NCBI GenBank assembly: GCA_021787615.1
Contig: JAJYLP010000016.1
Span: 1 to 50,127, forward strand
DNA: 50,127 bases
Direction of reading: 5' to 3'
DNA from: Pseudomonadota bacterium
Lineage (GTDB): Bacteria > Pseudomonadota > Gammaproteobacteria > Steroidobacterales > Steroidobacteraceae
A program made the position numbers and the translations under genes. Shown here in pieces: positions 21,647 to 29,668 of the stretch. The notes beneath the pieces were generated by a model. It was not told the DNA's origin, did not search any database, and saw only the letters and a program-made list of their open reading frames with translations. The first letter of the stretch is position 1. Each line of letters starts with the position of its first letter.

Positions 21647-22570
21647 ATGGCGAGTGAGGAACAGTCCCCCGCAACCGATGTCTGGTCGCAATGGCTGCTG
21701 CACCGGCGGCACGGCGGCGACGCCGAGTACGAGCAGGCGATGCGCGCGATGGTCGAGCGCTACGTCGAGCGCGTGCTCGACGGGGCGCGCCTCGAGGCCG
21801 GTCAGACCATCGCGGATGTCGGTGCCGGTGAAGGGCTGCTCGCGCTGCGGGCGATCGAGCGCGTCGGCGGCGCGCTGCGCGTGTGGCTCACCGATGTGTC
21901 CGAGCCGATGCTGCACCATGCCAGGGCGCAGGCGCTCGAGCACGGCGTCGCGGACCGGTGCACGTTCGTGCGCGCCGCGGCCGATCGCCTCGAGGGCATC
22001 GATGATGCCTCGCTCGATGTGGTGCTCACGCGGTCCGTGCTCGCGTACGTGCACGACAAGATCGGCGCGCTGCGCGAATTCCACCGCGTCTTGCGACCGG
22101 GCGGGCGCATCTCCCTTGCCGAGCCGGTGTTTCAGGACGAGGCGGTCGCGGCGCAGGCGATCAGAACCGTGATCGAATCCAAGCCGCCCGCCGCCGTGAG
22201 CCCGCTGATGCCGCTGCTGCACCGCTGGAAGGCCGCGCAATTTCCCGATACGGAGGAGAAGATCCGCGCCAGCGCGATCGCGAGCTACTCCGAGCGCGAC
22301 CTGCTGCGCTTTGCCCAGAACGCGGGTTTCGCCGAGGTGCACCTGGAGCTGCACATCGACTCGTTCCCCTCGATCGTGCGCTCGTGGGAGGTGTTCGTGA
22401 ACAGCTCCCCGCATCCGCTCGCCCCACCGCTGAGTGTCATCATGGCCGAGCAGTTCACGGCCGCGGAGCGCGCGCTGTTCGAGCGCAGCATGCGCCCGGT
22501 CATCGAGGATCCGCGCGCGGTGAGCACCGACCGCATGGCCTACCTGACCGCGCGCAAGCCGCTCGCCTGA
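21647..22570 (+). CDS. Class I SAM-dependent methyltransferase, substrate unknown
   Basis: 307 residues. The SAM-binding region has TIADVGAGEGLLALRAIERVG (motif I, about residues 53-73), then LTDVSEPML (motif II) and LREFHRVLRPGGRISLAEPV, as in Methyltransf_11/25 proteins. The C-terminal 100 residues are not recognised and may form the substrate lid. GGGAG lies eleven bases upstream of ATG 21647. It precedes egtB by over 200 bases and need not belong to that pathway; small-molecule methylation is the most that can be said. Confidence 0.85.
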   Translation: MASEEQSPATDVWSQWLLHRRHGGDAEYEQAMRAMVERYVERVLDGARLEAGQTIADVGAGEGLLALRAIERVGGALRVWLTDVSEPMLHHARAQALEHGVADRCTFVRAAADRLEGIDDASLDVVLTRSVLAYVHDKIGALREFHRVLRPGGRISLAEPVFQDEAVAAQAIRTVIESKPPAAVSPLMPLLHRWKAAQFPDTEEKIRASAIASYSERDLLRFAQNAGFAEVHLELHIDSFPSIVRSWEVFVNSSPHPLAPPLSVIMAEQFTAAERALFERSMRPVIEDPRAVSTDRMAYLTARKPLA

Positions 22571-22793
22571 GAGAGCCGCCCGCGTGCGCCACGCTCGTGT
22601 TGTGCGGCGCACGATGCTCCACTCGCGCTGCGCCGCAGGGCCGCCGCAGGCCGCTCGGCGCAATTGGACAAAGGGGTGGAAAGATCCGGCCGGTTCAAAC
22701 ATAATGATGGACCCCGGACGTCATAGGACGGTCTCGAGGGCCGCGACAAAGGAGCGATCGCGGTCCGCGTGCCGGCGCCAAGCGCTGCAACAG

Positions 22794-24071
22794 ATGTCTT
22801 TGGCTCGCGACAAGCTGGCATACACGTACTCGCCGATCGAGTGCGGCGAGTGGTACGAGCGGGTACGCGGCCGCTCGCTTGCGCTGTGCGCCCCACTCGC
22901 GCCGGAGGACACCGTCGTGCAGTCGATGCCGGATGCGAGCCCCACCAAGTGGCATCTGGCGCACACCACATGGTTCTTCGAGCGCTTCGTGCTCGGACGC
23001 AGTGGCGAGGGACCGGCGCCGCTGCATCCCGAGTGGCACTTCCTCTTCAACTCGTACTATCAGAGCGCCGGACCCCTGCACACCCGCAGCGAGCGCGGGT
23101 TGCTCACCCGCCCGACGCTGGCTGAGATCTGCACCTATCGTGCCCGCATCGACGCCGAGGTGTTGGCGCGTCTCGATGCGCCGATCGATGCGCAGCTCTC
23201 CTTCCTGATCGCTCTCGGCCTGCATCACGAACAGCAGCATCAGGAGCTGATGCTTACCGACCTGAAGCATCTGTTCTCGCGCAATCCGCTGCAGCCGGCG
23301 TACCGGAACACGCCGCAGCCTGCCGGCGGGCGCGCCACGCCGCTGCGCTTCATCACCGGCCGCCCGGGCATCGTCGCCACCGGCTTCGCGGGAGACGGCT
23401 TCGCCTACGACAACGAGCTGCCGCGGCACAGCGAGCTGCTGCACCCGCACGCCATTGCGCAGCGGCCCGTGACCAACGCCGAGTACGCCGAATTCATCCG
23501 CGACGGCGGTTACCGCGAGCCGCTGCTGTGGATGTCCGAGGGCTGGGCCACGGTGCAGCGGGACGGCTGGTCGCGCCCCTTGTACTGGGGGGAGGACCTG
23601 GCGCACGCGTTCACGCTCGGCGGTCCGCGCGCGCTCGACCCGCACGCGCCCGTGTGTCATGTGAGCTTCTTCGAGGCCGACGCGTTCGCCCGGTGGGCGG
23701 GAGCGCGGCTGCCGCTCGAGGCCGAGTGGGAGACGCTTGCCGCGGCGCTTGATCCCGAGCGCGGCCATTTCGCGGATGACGGTGTGCTCGAGCCCCTCGC
23801 AGATGCCGCCCCAGAGCAGGATGGCCCGCGCCAGATGTTCGGCGACGTGTGGGAGTGGACCGCGAGCCCCTACGTCGGCTATCCGGGCTTCCGGCCGCTG
23901 CCCGGCGCGCTCGGGGAGTACAATGGCAAGTTCATGTGCGGCCAGTGGGTGCTGCGCGGGGGCTCGTGCGCGACCCCGCGCGGCCACGTGCGCGCCAGCT
24001 ACCGGAATTTTTTCTATCCACGCGATCGCTGGCAGTTCAGCGGCATTCGCCTGGCGAAGGATCTGCCATGA
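22794..24071 (+). CDS. egtB: Ergothioneine biosynthesis protein EgtB (sulfoxide synthase)
   Basis: Non-haem iron enzyme joining a thiol to hercynine with O2. The N-terminal DinB-like domain has iron ligands in TKWHLAHTTWFFE and HHEQQHQEL (residues about 144-151). The C-terminal FGE-sulfatase domain has PVTNAEYAEFI, PLEAEWETLA, GDVWEWTASPY, VLRGGSCATP and RASYRNFFYP. The frame is open from 22584; ATG 22794 (MSLARDKLAYTYSP) gives a standard 425 residues, though ATG 22704 cannot be excluded because neither has a clear ribosome site. It overlaps egtD by four bases. Confidence 0.93.
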   Translation: MSLARDKLAYTYSPIECGEWYERVRGRSLALCAPLAPEDTVVQSMPDASPTKWHLAHTTWFFERFVLGRSGEGPAPLHPEWHFLFNSYYQSAGPLHTRSERGLLTRPTLAEICTYRARIDAEVLARLDAPIDAQLSFLIALGLHHEQQHQELMLTDLKHLFSRNPLQPAYRNTPQPAGGRATPLRFITGRPGIVATGFAGDGFAYDNELPRHSELLHPHAIAQRPVTNAEYAEFIRDGGYREPLLWMSEGWATVQRDGWSRPLYWGEDLAHAFTLGGPRALDPHAPVCHVSFFEADAFARWAGARLPLEAEWETLAAALDPERGHFADDGVLEPLADAAPEQDGPRQMFGDVWEWTASPYVGYPGFRPLPGALGEYNGKFMCGQWVLRGGSCATPRGHVRASYRNFFYPRDRWQFSGIRLAKDLP

Positions 24072-25078
24072 GCACCGTACCGAGTGAGATCTTCCTGCAC
24101 GATCTGCATCCGAGCGCGGCGGGCATCCGCGGCGAGGTGCTGGCCGGGCTCGCGCACCGGCCCAAGCGGCTGCCCTCGAAATACCTGTACGACGCGCGCG
24201 GCTCGGCGCTGTTCGAGCGCATCTGCGAGCTTCCGGAGTACTACCTGACGCGGGCCGAGCTGGCGCTGATGCACGCGCACGCCGAGGCGATCGCCGCCAC
24301 CCTCGGACCGCGCACGCTGCTGGTCGAGTACGGCAGCGGCAGCGCGACGAAAACGCCGCTGCTGCTTGAGCGTCTCGCCGATGTCATCGCTTATGTGCCG
24401 GTTGAGATCTCGCGCAGCGCGCTCGGCGCGAGCGTCGAGCGCCTGAGCGCGCAGTTTCCGGGCACGCAGATGCTGCCGGTGTGGGCGGATTTCACTCAGC
24501 CGCTCACACTGCCCGAGCCGGCGCGCCCGCCCCGGCGCACCGTGATCTACTTTCCGGGCTCCACCATCGGCAATTTCGACACCGACTCGGCGGTGTGCCT
24601 GCTGAGTCAAATGCGCCGCGAGATGGGCGCCGACGGGATGGCGCTGATCGGAGTGGATCTGGTCAAGCCCGAGCCGCTCATCGAGGCCGCCTACAACGAT
24701 GCGGCCGGCGTCACGGCCGAGTTCACCCTGAATCTGCTGCGCCGGCTCAACGAGGAGCTGCGCTCGAACTTCGACCTGCGCGCCTTCCGCCACCGCGCGC
24801 GCTACCATCCCGAGCGCGAGCGGATCGAGACGCATATCGTCAGCCGCGCCGAGCAGGAGGTGAGCGTCGACGGACACCGCTGCCACTTCGCCGCCGGTGA
24901 GGCGATGCAGGTCGAGATCAGCTGCAAGTACTCGTGCGAGTCCTTCGCACGCATCGCCAAGCGCGCCGGATTGCGCGTGACGCACGTATGGACCGATCCG
25001 CAGCAGCTCTTCAGCGTGCAGTGCCTGCGGCCGGCGGGCTCGATGCACGCGCACCCCCAGCCCGTGCGCGCCGATTGA
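24068..25078 (+). CDS. egtD: Histidine N-alpha-methyltransferase EgtD
   Basis: Trimethylates histidine to hercynine with SAM, the first step of ergothioneine synthesis. It has 336 residues from ATG 24068, overlapping the egtB stop as ATGA. Motifs are RLPSKYLYDARGSALFERIC, the SAM site VEYGSGSATKTPLLL (about 86-100) and VIYFPGSTIGNF. The longer open frame upstream lies inside egtB. EgtB plus EgtD is the minimal set; egtC and egtE are not in the window. Confidence 0.95.
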   Translation: MSTVPSEIFLHDLHPSAAGIRGEVLAGLAHRPKRLPSKYLYDARGSALFERICELPEYYLTRAELALMHAHAEAIAATLGPRTLLVEYGSGSATKTPLLLERLADVIAYVPVEISRSALGASVERLSAQFPGTQMLPVWADFTQPLTLPEPARPPRRTVIYFPGSTIGNFDTDSAVCLLSQMRREMGADGMALIGVDLVKPEPLIEAAYNDAAGVTAEFTLNLLRRLNEELRSNFDLRAFRHRARYHPERERIETHIVSRAEQEVSVDGHRCHFAAGEAMQVEISCKYSCESFARIAKRAGLRVTHVWTDPQQLFSVQCLRPAGSMHAHPQPVRAD

Positions 25079-25126
25079 GCCGGCGCGGCTCGGCCGCCGC
25101 GCAAGACTTGGCCCCGGCTCGTCTGC

Positions 25127-25333
25127 TCAGGTGAGATCGAACGCCAGCACCTCGGCGTCGGTATCCCCTTCGAGCGTAATGCCCCTGTCCCGCTCCACAG
25201 CGGCGCCGTCGCCGGCGCGCATCTCGACGCCGTTCAGCGCGCCGATGCCACGGCTCACCTGCGCCCAGACCCCGCGGCCGGAATCGATCGCGTGCACCGC
25301 CTGCTCGCCACGGCACAGCTCACCGATGTAATC
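25127..25333 (-). pseudogene. C-terminal remnant of a pirin-family gene
   Basis: With no start codon, this minus-strand frame reads about 69 residues ending in TGA at 25129. Segments such as AIDSGRGVWAQVSRGIGALNGVEMRAGDGAAV and DAEVLAFDLT match the second cupin half of pirins (YhaK/YhhW, quercetinase-like). The frame closes at a TAG (25369) and the DUF938 gene begins divergently at 25376, so the N-terminal two thirds are gone. A truncated, presumably inactive relic. Confidence 0.72.
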
Positions 25334-25375
25334 GCACAGCGTGCGCCACTTCCGTGCGCAGCGAAGCTATGATCG

Positions 25376-25987
25376 ATGCGCATGTCCGACGCCAAATCTT
25401 ATTCGGAGGCCTGCGAGCGCAACCGCGAGCCGATCCTCGCGGTGCTGCGGCGGCATTTCGCCGATCGGCGCCGCGTCCTCGAGATCGGCAGCGGCACCGG
25501 GCAGCATGCGGTGCACTTCGCCGCCGCGCTGCCCCACATCATCTGGCAGACCTCCGATCTTGAGGCGCATCTCCCCGGGATCCGTCAGTGGACCGAAGAG
25601 GCGGCGCTTGCGAATCTGCCGCCGCCGCTGCCGCTCGATGTCACGGGCCCCTGGCCGGCGGCGCGCTTCGATGCGCTATTCACCGCCAACACGCTGCACA
25701 TCATGAGCTGGGAGAGCGTGTGCGCGCTGTTCGCTGCGCTGCCCTCGGTCCTGACGGCGGATGGCCTGCTCGCCGTGTACGGACCGTTCAACTACAACGG
25801 CGCGTTCACGAGCCCGAGCAATGAGGCGTTCGATGCCCGGCTGAGGCGGCGCTCGCCCGAGAGCGGCATTCGCGACTTCACGGCCGTCGATGCGCTGGCG
25901 CGCTCGATCGGTCTTCGGCTCATCGAGGACTGCCCCATGCCCGCCAACAACCGCACACTCCTCTGGCGCGCGGCGGGCGCACCCTGA
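25376..25987 (+). CDS. DUF938 family SAM-dependent methyltransferase
   Basis: 203 residues. Typical DUF938 opening (DAKSYSEACERNREPILAVL), SAM motif RVLEIGSGTGQHAVHFAAALP, then WQTSDLEAHLPGIRQW, FTANTLHIMSWESV, LAVYGPFNYNG and SNEAFDARLRRR. The biological substrate is not known. Start ATG at 25376 or, equally, the ATG two codons later (25382). It overlaps the upstream end of the pirin relic region and converges on the ATP-grasp gene with a 25-base gap. Confidence 0.9.
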   Translation: MRMSDAKSYSEACERNREPILAVLRRHFADRRRVLEIGSGTGQHAVHFAAALPHIIWQTSDLEAHLPGIRQWTEEAALANLPPPLPLDVTGPWPAARFDALFTANTLHIMSWESVCALFAALPSVLTADGLLAVYGPFNYNGAFTSPSNEAFDARLRRRSPESGIRDFTAVDALARSIGLRLIEDCPMPANNRTLLWRAAGAP

Positions 25988-26012
25988 CGGGCGAAGCGTG
26001 CCGTGCGGCCGG

Positions 26013-26948
26013 TCAGGGCACCTGCAGCGCCGCGGCGATGTGCTCGGCGAACCGCTCGGCCGCACCCTCGGCGTACGTCAGGAAAACCGACGGCTCGGCG
26101 AGCTCGAGCTCGAGCACCAACGGCGCGCCGTCCGCATCGCGCAGCAGATCGAGGCGCGCGTAGAGCGGCGGTCGCGGCGCGCGGCCCGAGGCGGTGAGCG
26201 CCCCCAACACCCGTCCGCCGACCGCAAGCTGCGCCGGCTCGGGCGTGCGCGCGGCGATTTGCTCGGGCGCGAACAGCGCCTCGGTGGGATCGGTGTCCGG
26301 CCGCAGCAGCGGCCCTTTGCGGACGGCGTGGCTGAACTCGCCGCCGAAATAAAGGAGAGCCGTCTCGCCATCGCGGTCGACAGCCTCGAGGTACGGTTGC
26401 AGCAACACGCTGCGCTCGGCGGCGAGGAGAGCGGCCGCATGGGCGGCGGCCGCCCCGAGCTGCGCGCGGCCGAGACGCCGCGCCCCGCGCGAGCCGGCGC
26501 CGACGGCCGGCTTCACCACGAATTCCGCGCAGAGCTGCTCGGCGAGGAAGCGCTCGATCACCGGCCGCGGCGGCTCGCCCGGCTCGATGAACGCGCTTGC
26601 GACCGCCGGCAGCCCCAGGGCGGCGAGGTCCCGCAGGTAGTGCTTGTCGGTACTCCACTCGATGAGCGAGCGCGGATTGTGCAGCCGTGTGAGCGCAGCG
26701 ACACGCCGCAGCCAGTGCCGGAACTCCCCGAGCCGCTCGGTGTAGTCCCAGCTCGAGCGCAGCAGCGCCAGATCGTACTTCGCCCAGGGCACCTCGGGAT
26801 CGTCCCAATCGACGATCTCGGGCGCGAGGCCGCGCGCCTCGAGCGCCGCCGCGAGCGGCGGCATGTCCTCATCGAGCCCCCGCGCCGCGCGGGCGCTGAT
26901 CAGCGCGACGCGGCCCGGGCCGCGCCGCGACGCCGCCGGGTCGCTCAT
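26013..26948 (-). CDS. ATP-grasp family ligase (DcsG/RimK-like), substrate unknown
   Basis: 311 residues from ATG 26948. N-terminal pre-ATP-grasp part: RVALISARAARGLDEDMPPL and YDLALLRSSWDY. ATP-grasp part: DKHYLRDLAALGLPAVAS, FVVKPAVGAGSRGARRL, VLLQPYL and LVLELELAEPSVFL. It resembles the cyclo-ligase DcsG and RimK/glutathione-synthetase relatives, which couple a carboxylate to an amine through acyl phosphate. The open frame continues upstream inside aguB but is a shadow there. ATGA overlap with the amidase gene indicates coupled translation and a shared pathway. Confidence 0.82.
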   Translation of the reverse strand: MSDPAASRRGPGRVALISARAARGLDEDMPPLAAALEARGLAPEIVDWDDPEVPWAKYDLALLRSSWDYTERLGEFRHWLRRVAALTRLHNPRSLIEWSTDKHYLRDLAALGLPAVASAFIEPGEPPRPVIERFLAEQLCAEFVVKPAVGAGSRGARRLGRAQLGAAAAHAAALLAAERSVLLQPYLEAVDRDGETALLYFGGEFSHAVRKGPLLRPDTDPTEALFAPEQIAARTPEPAQLAVGGRVLGALTASGRAPRPPLYARLDLLRDADGAPLVLELELAEPSVFLTYAEGAAERFAEHIAAALQVP

Positions 26949-27865
26949 CGGGCGCGCCCGTCGAGGCTGACCAGCGCCCCGTAGAGCTCGGGGCGCCGAT
27001 CGCGGAACACGAACCAGTTGTCGCGCAGACGCGCGGTCTCCTCGAGATCGAACTCGGCAGTGAGCACCGCATCGCCCGCCTCGGGGGCCTCGGCGATCTT
27101 GGCCCCGAGCGCATCGGTGATGAACGAGGAGCCGTAGAAGCGGATGTAGAGTCCCTCGGGATCCTGCAGCGAGTGCTCGAGCCCATAGCGGTTGGCGGCG
27201 ATGAGCGGCGTCAGATTCGCCGCCGCATGCCCCTGCTGGGTGCGCTGCCAGTGCGCGCGCGAGTCGACCGGCAGCGCCGGCGGCGGCTCGGTGCCGATGG
27301 CGGTGGGATAGAAAAGGAGCTCGGCTCCACCGAGCACCATGGCGCGGGCCGCCTCGGGGAACCATTGATCCCAGCAGATGCCGACGCCGATGCGCGCATG
27401 GCGGGTGGCCCAGACCTTGAAGCCGGTATCCCCGGGGCTGAAGTAGTTCTTCTCCTGGTAGCCCGGGCCGTTCGGGATGTGTGATTTTCGGTACACCCCG
27501 AGCAGCGCGCCGTCGGCATCGAGCACGGCGACGGAGTTGAAATACGCCGGTCCCGCGCGCTCGAAGAAGCTGATGGGCAGCACGACGCCGAGTTCGCGCG
27601 CCACGACCGCGAAGTGCCGCACCGCGGGGTTGTCGTTCACGGAGGTGGCGAGGCGCAGATGCCGGGCATCCTGCTCAATGCAGAAATACGGCGTCTCGAA
27701 CAGCTCCGGCAGGAGGATGATCTGCGCCCCGCGGGCAGCGGCCTGGCGGATGAGCGCCTCGGCGGCGGCCATGTTCGCCTGCGCATCCCAGCTGCAGGCC
27801 ATCTGGATCGCCGCCACGCTGACGCGGCGCGGCTGTGCGCGCAGGTGCGCGGGCTGCTCAGCCAT
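26945..27865 (-). CDS. aguB: Nitrilase-superfamily amidase, N-carbamoylputrescine amidase type
   Basis: 306 residues with the nitrilase triad Glu54 (LLPELFE), Lys127 (YRKSHIP) and Cys164 (GICWDQWFPE). PYFCIEQ, NGPGYQEKNYFSPGD, FYPTAIG and AANRYGLE place it with AguB, which hydrolyses N-carbamoylputrescine to putrescine, CO2 and ammonia. AguA (agmatine deiminase) usually sits beside aguB but is absent here; instead a dehydrogenase lies upstream (8-base overlap) and an ATP-grasp ligase downstream (4-base overlap). The true substrate may therefore differ. Confidence 0.87.
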   Translation of the reverse strand: MAEQPAHLRAQPRRVSVAAIQMACSWDAQANMAAAEALIRQAAARGAQIILLPELFETPYFCIEQDARHLRLATSVNDNPAVRHFAVVARELGVVLPISFFERAGPAYFNSVAVLDADGALLGVYRKSHIPNGPGYQEKNYFSPGDTGFKVWATRHARIGVGICWDQWFPEAARAMVLGGAELLFYPTAIGTEPPPALPVDSRAHWQRTQQGHAAANLTPLIAANRYGLEHSLQDPEGLYIRFYGSSFITDALGAKIAEAPEAGDAVLTAEFDLEETARLRDNWFVFRDRRPELYGALVSLDGRAR

Positions 27866-28844
27866 GCGAGCGGTCTCGCATCAGCTGGCGCGCCGCGAGC
27901 GACTCGTTCACCTGCTCGGTGATGCGCATCGCCGTCTCGAGCGCCATCAGGCCGTCCTCGCCGCTCACCACCGGGGGCTTGCCGGTGCGGATCGACTCGA
28001 GAAACGCATCGATCTCGGCCTTCAGCGCATCACCCTGCTCGAGGCACTGCTCCTCGATGCTCACCGGCAGGGCGCCGGCGCCGTCGGACGGGTCACGCTT
28101 GCGGATGAGCGTGATGATCTTCTGCTGCAGATCGAGCGAGAGGTACGCATCGTCCTCGAACAGTCGCATCTTGCGCTCGGTCTTGAGGCTCACGCGGCTC
28201 GCCGTCGCATTGACCACGCAGCCGTTGGCGAAGCGGATGCGGGCGTTGGCGATGTCGATGGCATCGGAGAACACCGGGGTGCCGACCGCATCGATGCTCG
28301 AGACCGGCGCCCCGACGATGGTCTGCACCAGATCGATGTCGTGGATCATCAGATCGAGCACCACGTTCACGTCGGTGCCGCGCTCCTTGTACGGCGCCAG
28401 CCGGTGGCACTCGACGAAGCGCGGGGAGCGCAGATAGGGCTCGGCGGCGAGAATGGCCGAATTGAACCGCTCGAGGTGCCCGACCTGCAGGATCAGGCCG
28501 CGCCGCTCGGCGAGCTCGATCAGCTCGCGCGCCTCGCGCGGCGTCTCGGTGATCGGCTTCTCCACCAACACGTGGGCGCCGGCGAGCAGGAAATCCCGCG
28601 CGATCGCAAAATGCGCCGGGGTGGGCGTGACCACGCTCACCGCATCGACCGTGCCGAGCAGCTCGCGGTGGTCCGCGAGCGCGCGGGTGCCGACCTCGGC
28701 GGCGACCCGCTCGCGCGCCTCGGCCCGGGCATCGACCACCGCCTCCAGGCGGCAGCGGGTGGACTCGGCGTACTTCTGGGCGTGGAAGCGTCCCAGATAG
28801 CCGACGCCGACGACGGCTACCTTGATTTTTGCCATGCGCGCCAT
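27858..28844 (-). CDS. Gfo/Idh/MocA family oxidoreductase (GnnA-like)
   Basis: NAD(P)-dependent sugar-type dehydrogenase, 328 residues. The Rossmann loop VAVVGVGYLGRFHAQKYA opens the protein. The active-site EKPI motif (HVLVEKPITE), LQVGHLERFNSAI, NVVLDLMIHDIDLV and NATASRVSLKTERKM follow. The last blocks resemble UDP-GlcNAc 3-dehydrogenase GnnA of 3-amino lipid A sugar synthesis, but the partner transaminase GnnB is not here, so that assignment is tentative. ATG 28844 has AGG five bases upstream; ATG 28835 (MAKIKVAVVG) is an alternative. First gene of the overlapping operon. Confidence 0.88.
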   Translation of the reverse strand: MARMAKIKVAVVGVGYLGRFHAQKYAESTRCRLEAVVDARAEARERVAAEVGTRALADHRELLGTVDAVSVVTPTPAHFAIARDFLLAGAHVLVEKPITETPREARELIELAERRGLILQVGHLERFNSAILAAEPYLRSPRFVECHRLAPYKERGTDVNVVLDLMIHDIDLVQTIVGAPVSSIDAVGTPVFSDAIDIANARIRFANGCVVNATASRVSLKTERKMRLFEDDAYLSLDLQQKIITLIRKRDPSDGAGALPVSIEEQCLEQGDALKAEIDAFLESIRTGKPPVVSGEDGLMALETAMRITEQVNESLAARQLMRDRSHG

Positions 28845-29024
28845 TATGACCTGCACAAGCCCGCCGCGCGGGGCGGATCGGCCCCGCCCGGGGCAGTTCG
28901 AGCCGTCCGCCGGCGCAGGATGGGCTACACTCCCACTCAGGCAAGGCGGGGCGAGAGCGGCTGCGGCGTTTCCGATCACCGCGCGGCGGGATCTGTGCCG
29001 CCGGCAGCGCGGTGCGCCCTGTAC
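28845..29024. other. Divergent intergenic segment upstream of the LexA-box promoter
   Basis: GC-rich, no gene supported. It must contain the promoter of the minus-strand GnnA-like operon, but no convincing hexamer pair is seen. Confidence 0.4.
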
Positions 29025-29058
29025 TGGATCCGGATCGAGAAGCTGTGTATATTTACAG
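29025..29058 (+). promoter_or_regulatory. Sigma-70 promoter overlapped by a LexA-type (SOS) box
   Basis: TGGATC (29025-29030), 17 bp, TATATT (29048-29053) is a good sigma-70 promoter. CTGTGTATATTTACAG (29043-29058) matches the CTGT-N8-ACAG LexA consensus and covers the -10 element, exactly where a repressor would block it. The stretch is conspicuously AT-rich against its surroundings. The expected transcript start is near 29060, reading toward 29061-29580. Confidence 0.62.
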
Positions 29059-29060
29059 TC

Positions 29061-29246
29061 ATGCAGGCTCCCGTCTCGCCGCAGGCACGCAACGCGCGGC
29101 GAGTCGAGCCAATACGAGAGACCGTCGGGCACCGCCAGCGCCCGGCCGCGACGTCAGTGACGAGGCGCGAGGCGCCCTCCCGGTCCGTCGGGAAACGGAC
29201 GGCTGGCGTGCTGCCGGCAACGGCACTGCGCGCCATCGAGGGATGA
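29061..29246 (+). CDS. Hypothetical 61-residue basic ORF after the LexA box
   Basis: ATG at 29061 lies two bases after the LexA-type box, so translation would be nearly leaderless. The product (MQAPVSPQARNARRVEPIRE... ending LPATALRAIEG) is rich in Arg, Ala and Pro with no predicted membrane segment and no recognised family. The stop at 29244-29246 is seven bases before the membrane-protein ATG, and the ribosome site for that gene lies inside its last codons. It may be only a transcribed leader; coding status is uncertain. Confidence 0.25.
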   Translation: MQAPVSPQARNARRVEPIRETVGHRQRPAATSVTRREAPSRSVGKRTAGVLPATALRAIEG

Positions 29247-29253
29247 CTCTGGC

Positions 29254-29580
29254 ATGACTGATCCGCGCACTGAGACATCGGCGGCCCGCTCCGCGGGGCC
29301 GCTGCACCTGCGGCGGGAGGCGGCGCTCCTCGGCGGAGCGCTCGCATTCGGCGTCTTCGTGATCCCGCTGCTGATCTGGCTCGCAGGCCACGCCACGCTC
29401 GGCCCGTACACGCACGGGGACAGCGGTCCGGGCTTCGGGCCGCTGACATTGTACGGAGACTATCTCTCCGGGTTGGGCCACGGCTGGATGATGTACTGGG
29501 CCGTCGCGCTGGGGCCGGTGGTCCTGCTGAGTGCCGTCAGGCTGTGGCTGGCGCTTGTCCGGCACCTGCCTCGGGCGTGA
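29254..29580 (+). CDS. Small two-helix membrane protein, function unknown
   Basis: 108 residues. The N-terminus is polar and cytoplasmic-looking (about 1-22). Helix 1 is about 24-47 (ALLGGALAFGVFVIPLLIWLAG), followed by a Gly/Tyr-rich loop (LGPYTHGDSGPGFGPLTLYGDYLSGLGHG) and helix 2 about 79-100 (WAVALGPVVLLSAVRLWLAL). GAGGG lies eleven bases upstream of the ATG. The YGDYL loop looks like a lineage-restricted conserved family, but I cannot name it. The nearest promoter seen is the LexA-boxed one 200 bases upstream. Confidence 0.75.
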   Translation: MTDPRTETSAARSAGPLHLRREAALLGGALAFGVFVIPLLIWLAGHATLGPYTHGDSGPGFGPLTLYGDYLSGLGHGWMMYWAVALGPVVLLSAVRLWLALVRHLPRA

Positions 29581-29668
29581 CGAACTTGCCGGCCCGCGCC
29601 GCGCCCCCTAGCCTTAATCGTTCCGTGCCCGACTGTATGCTTCAAGGACTGCCGCGAGCTCCCTTACG

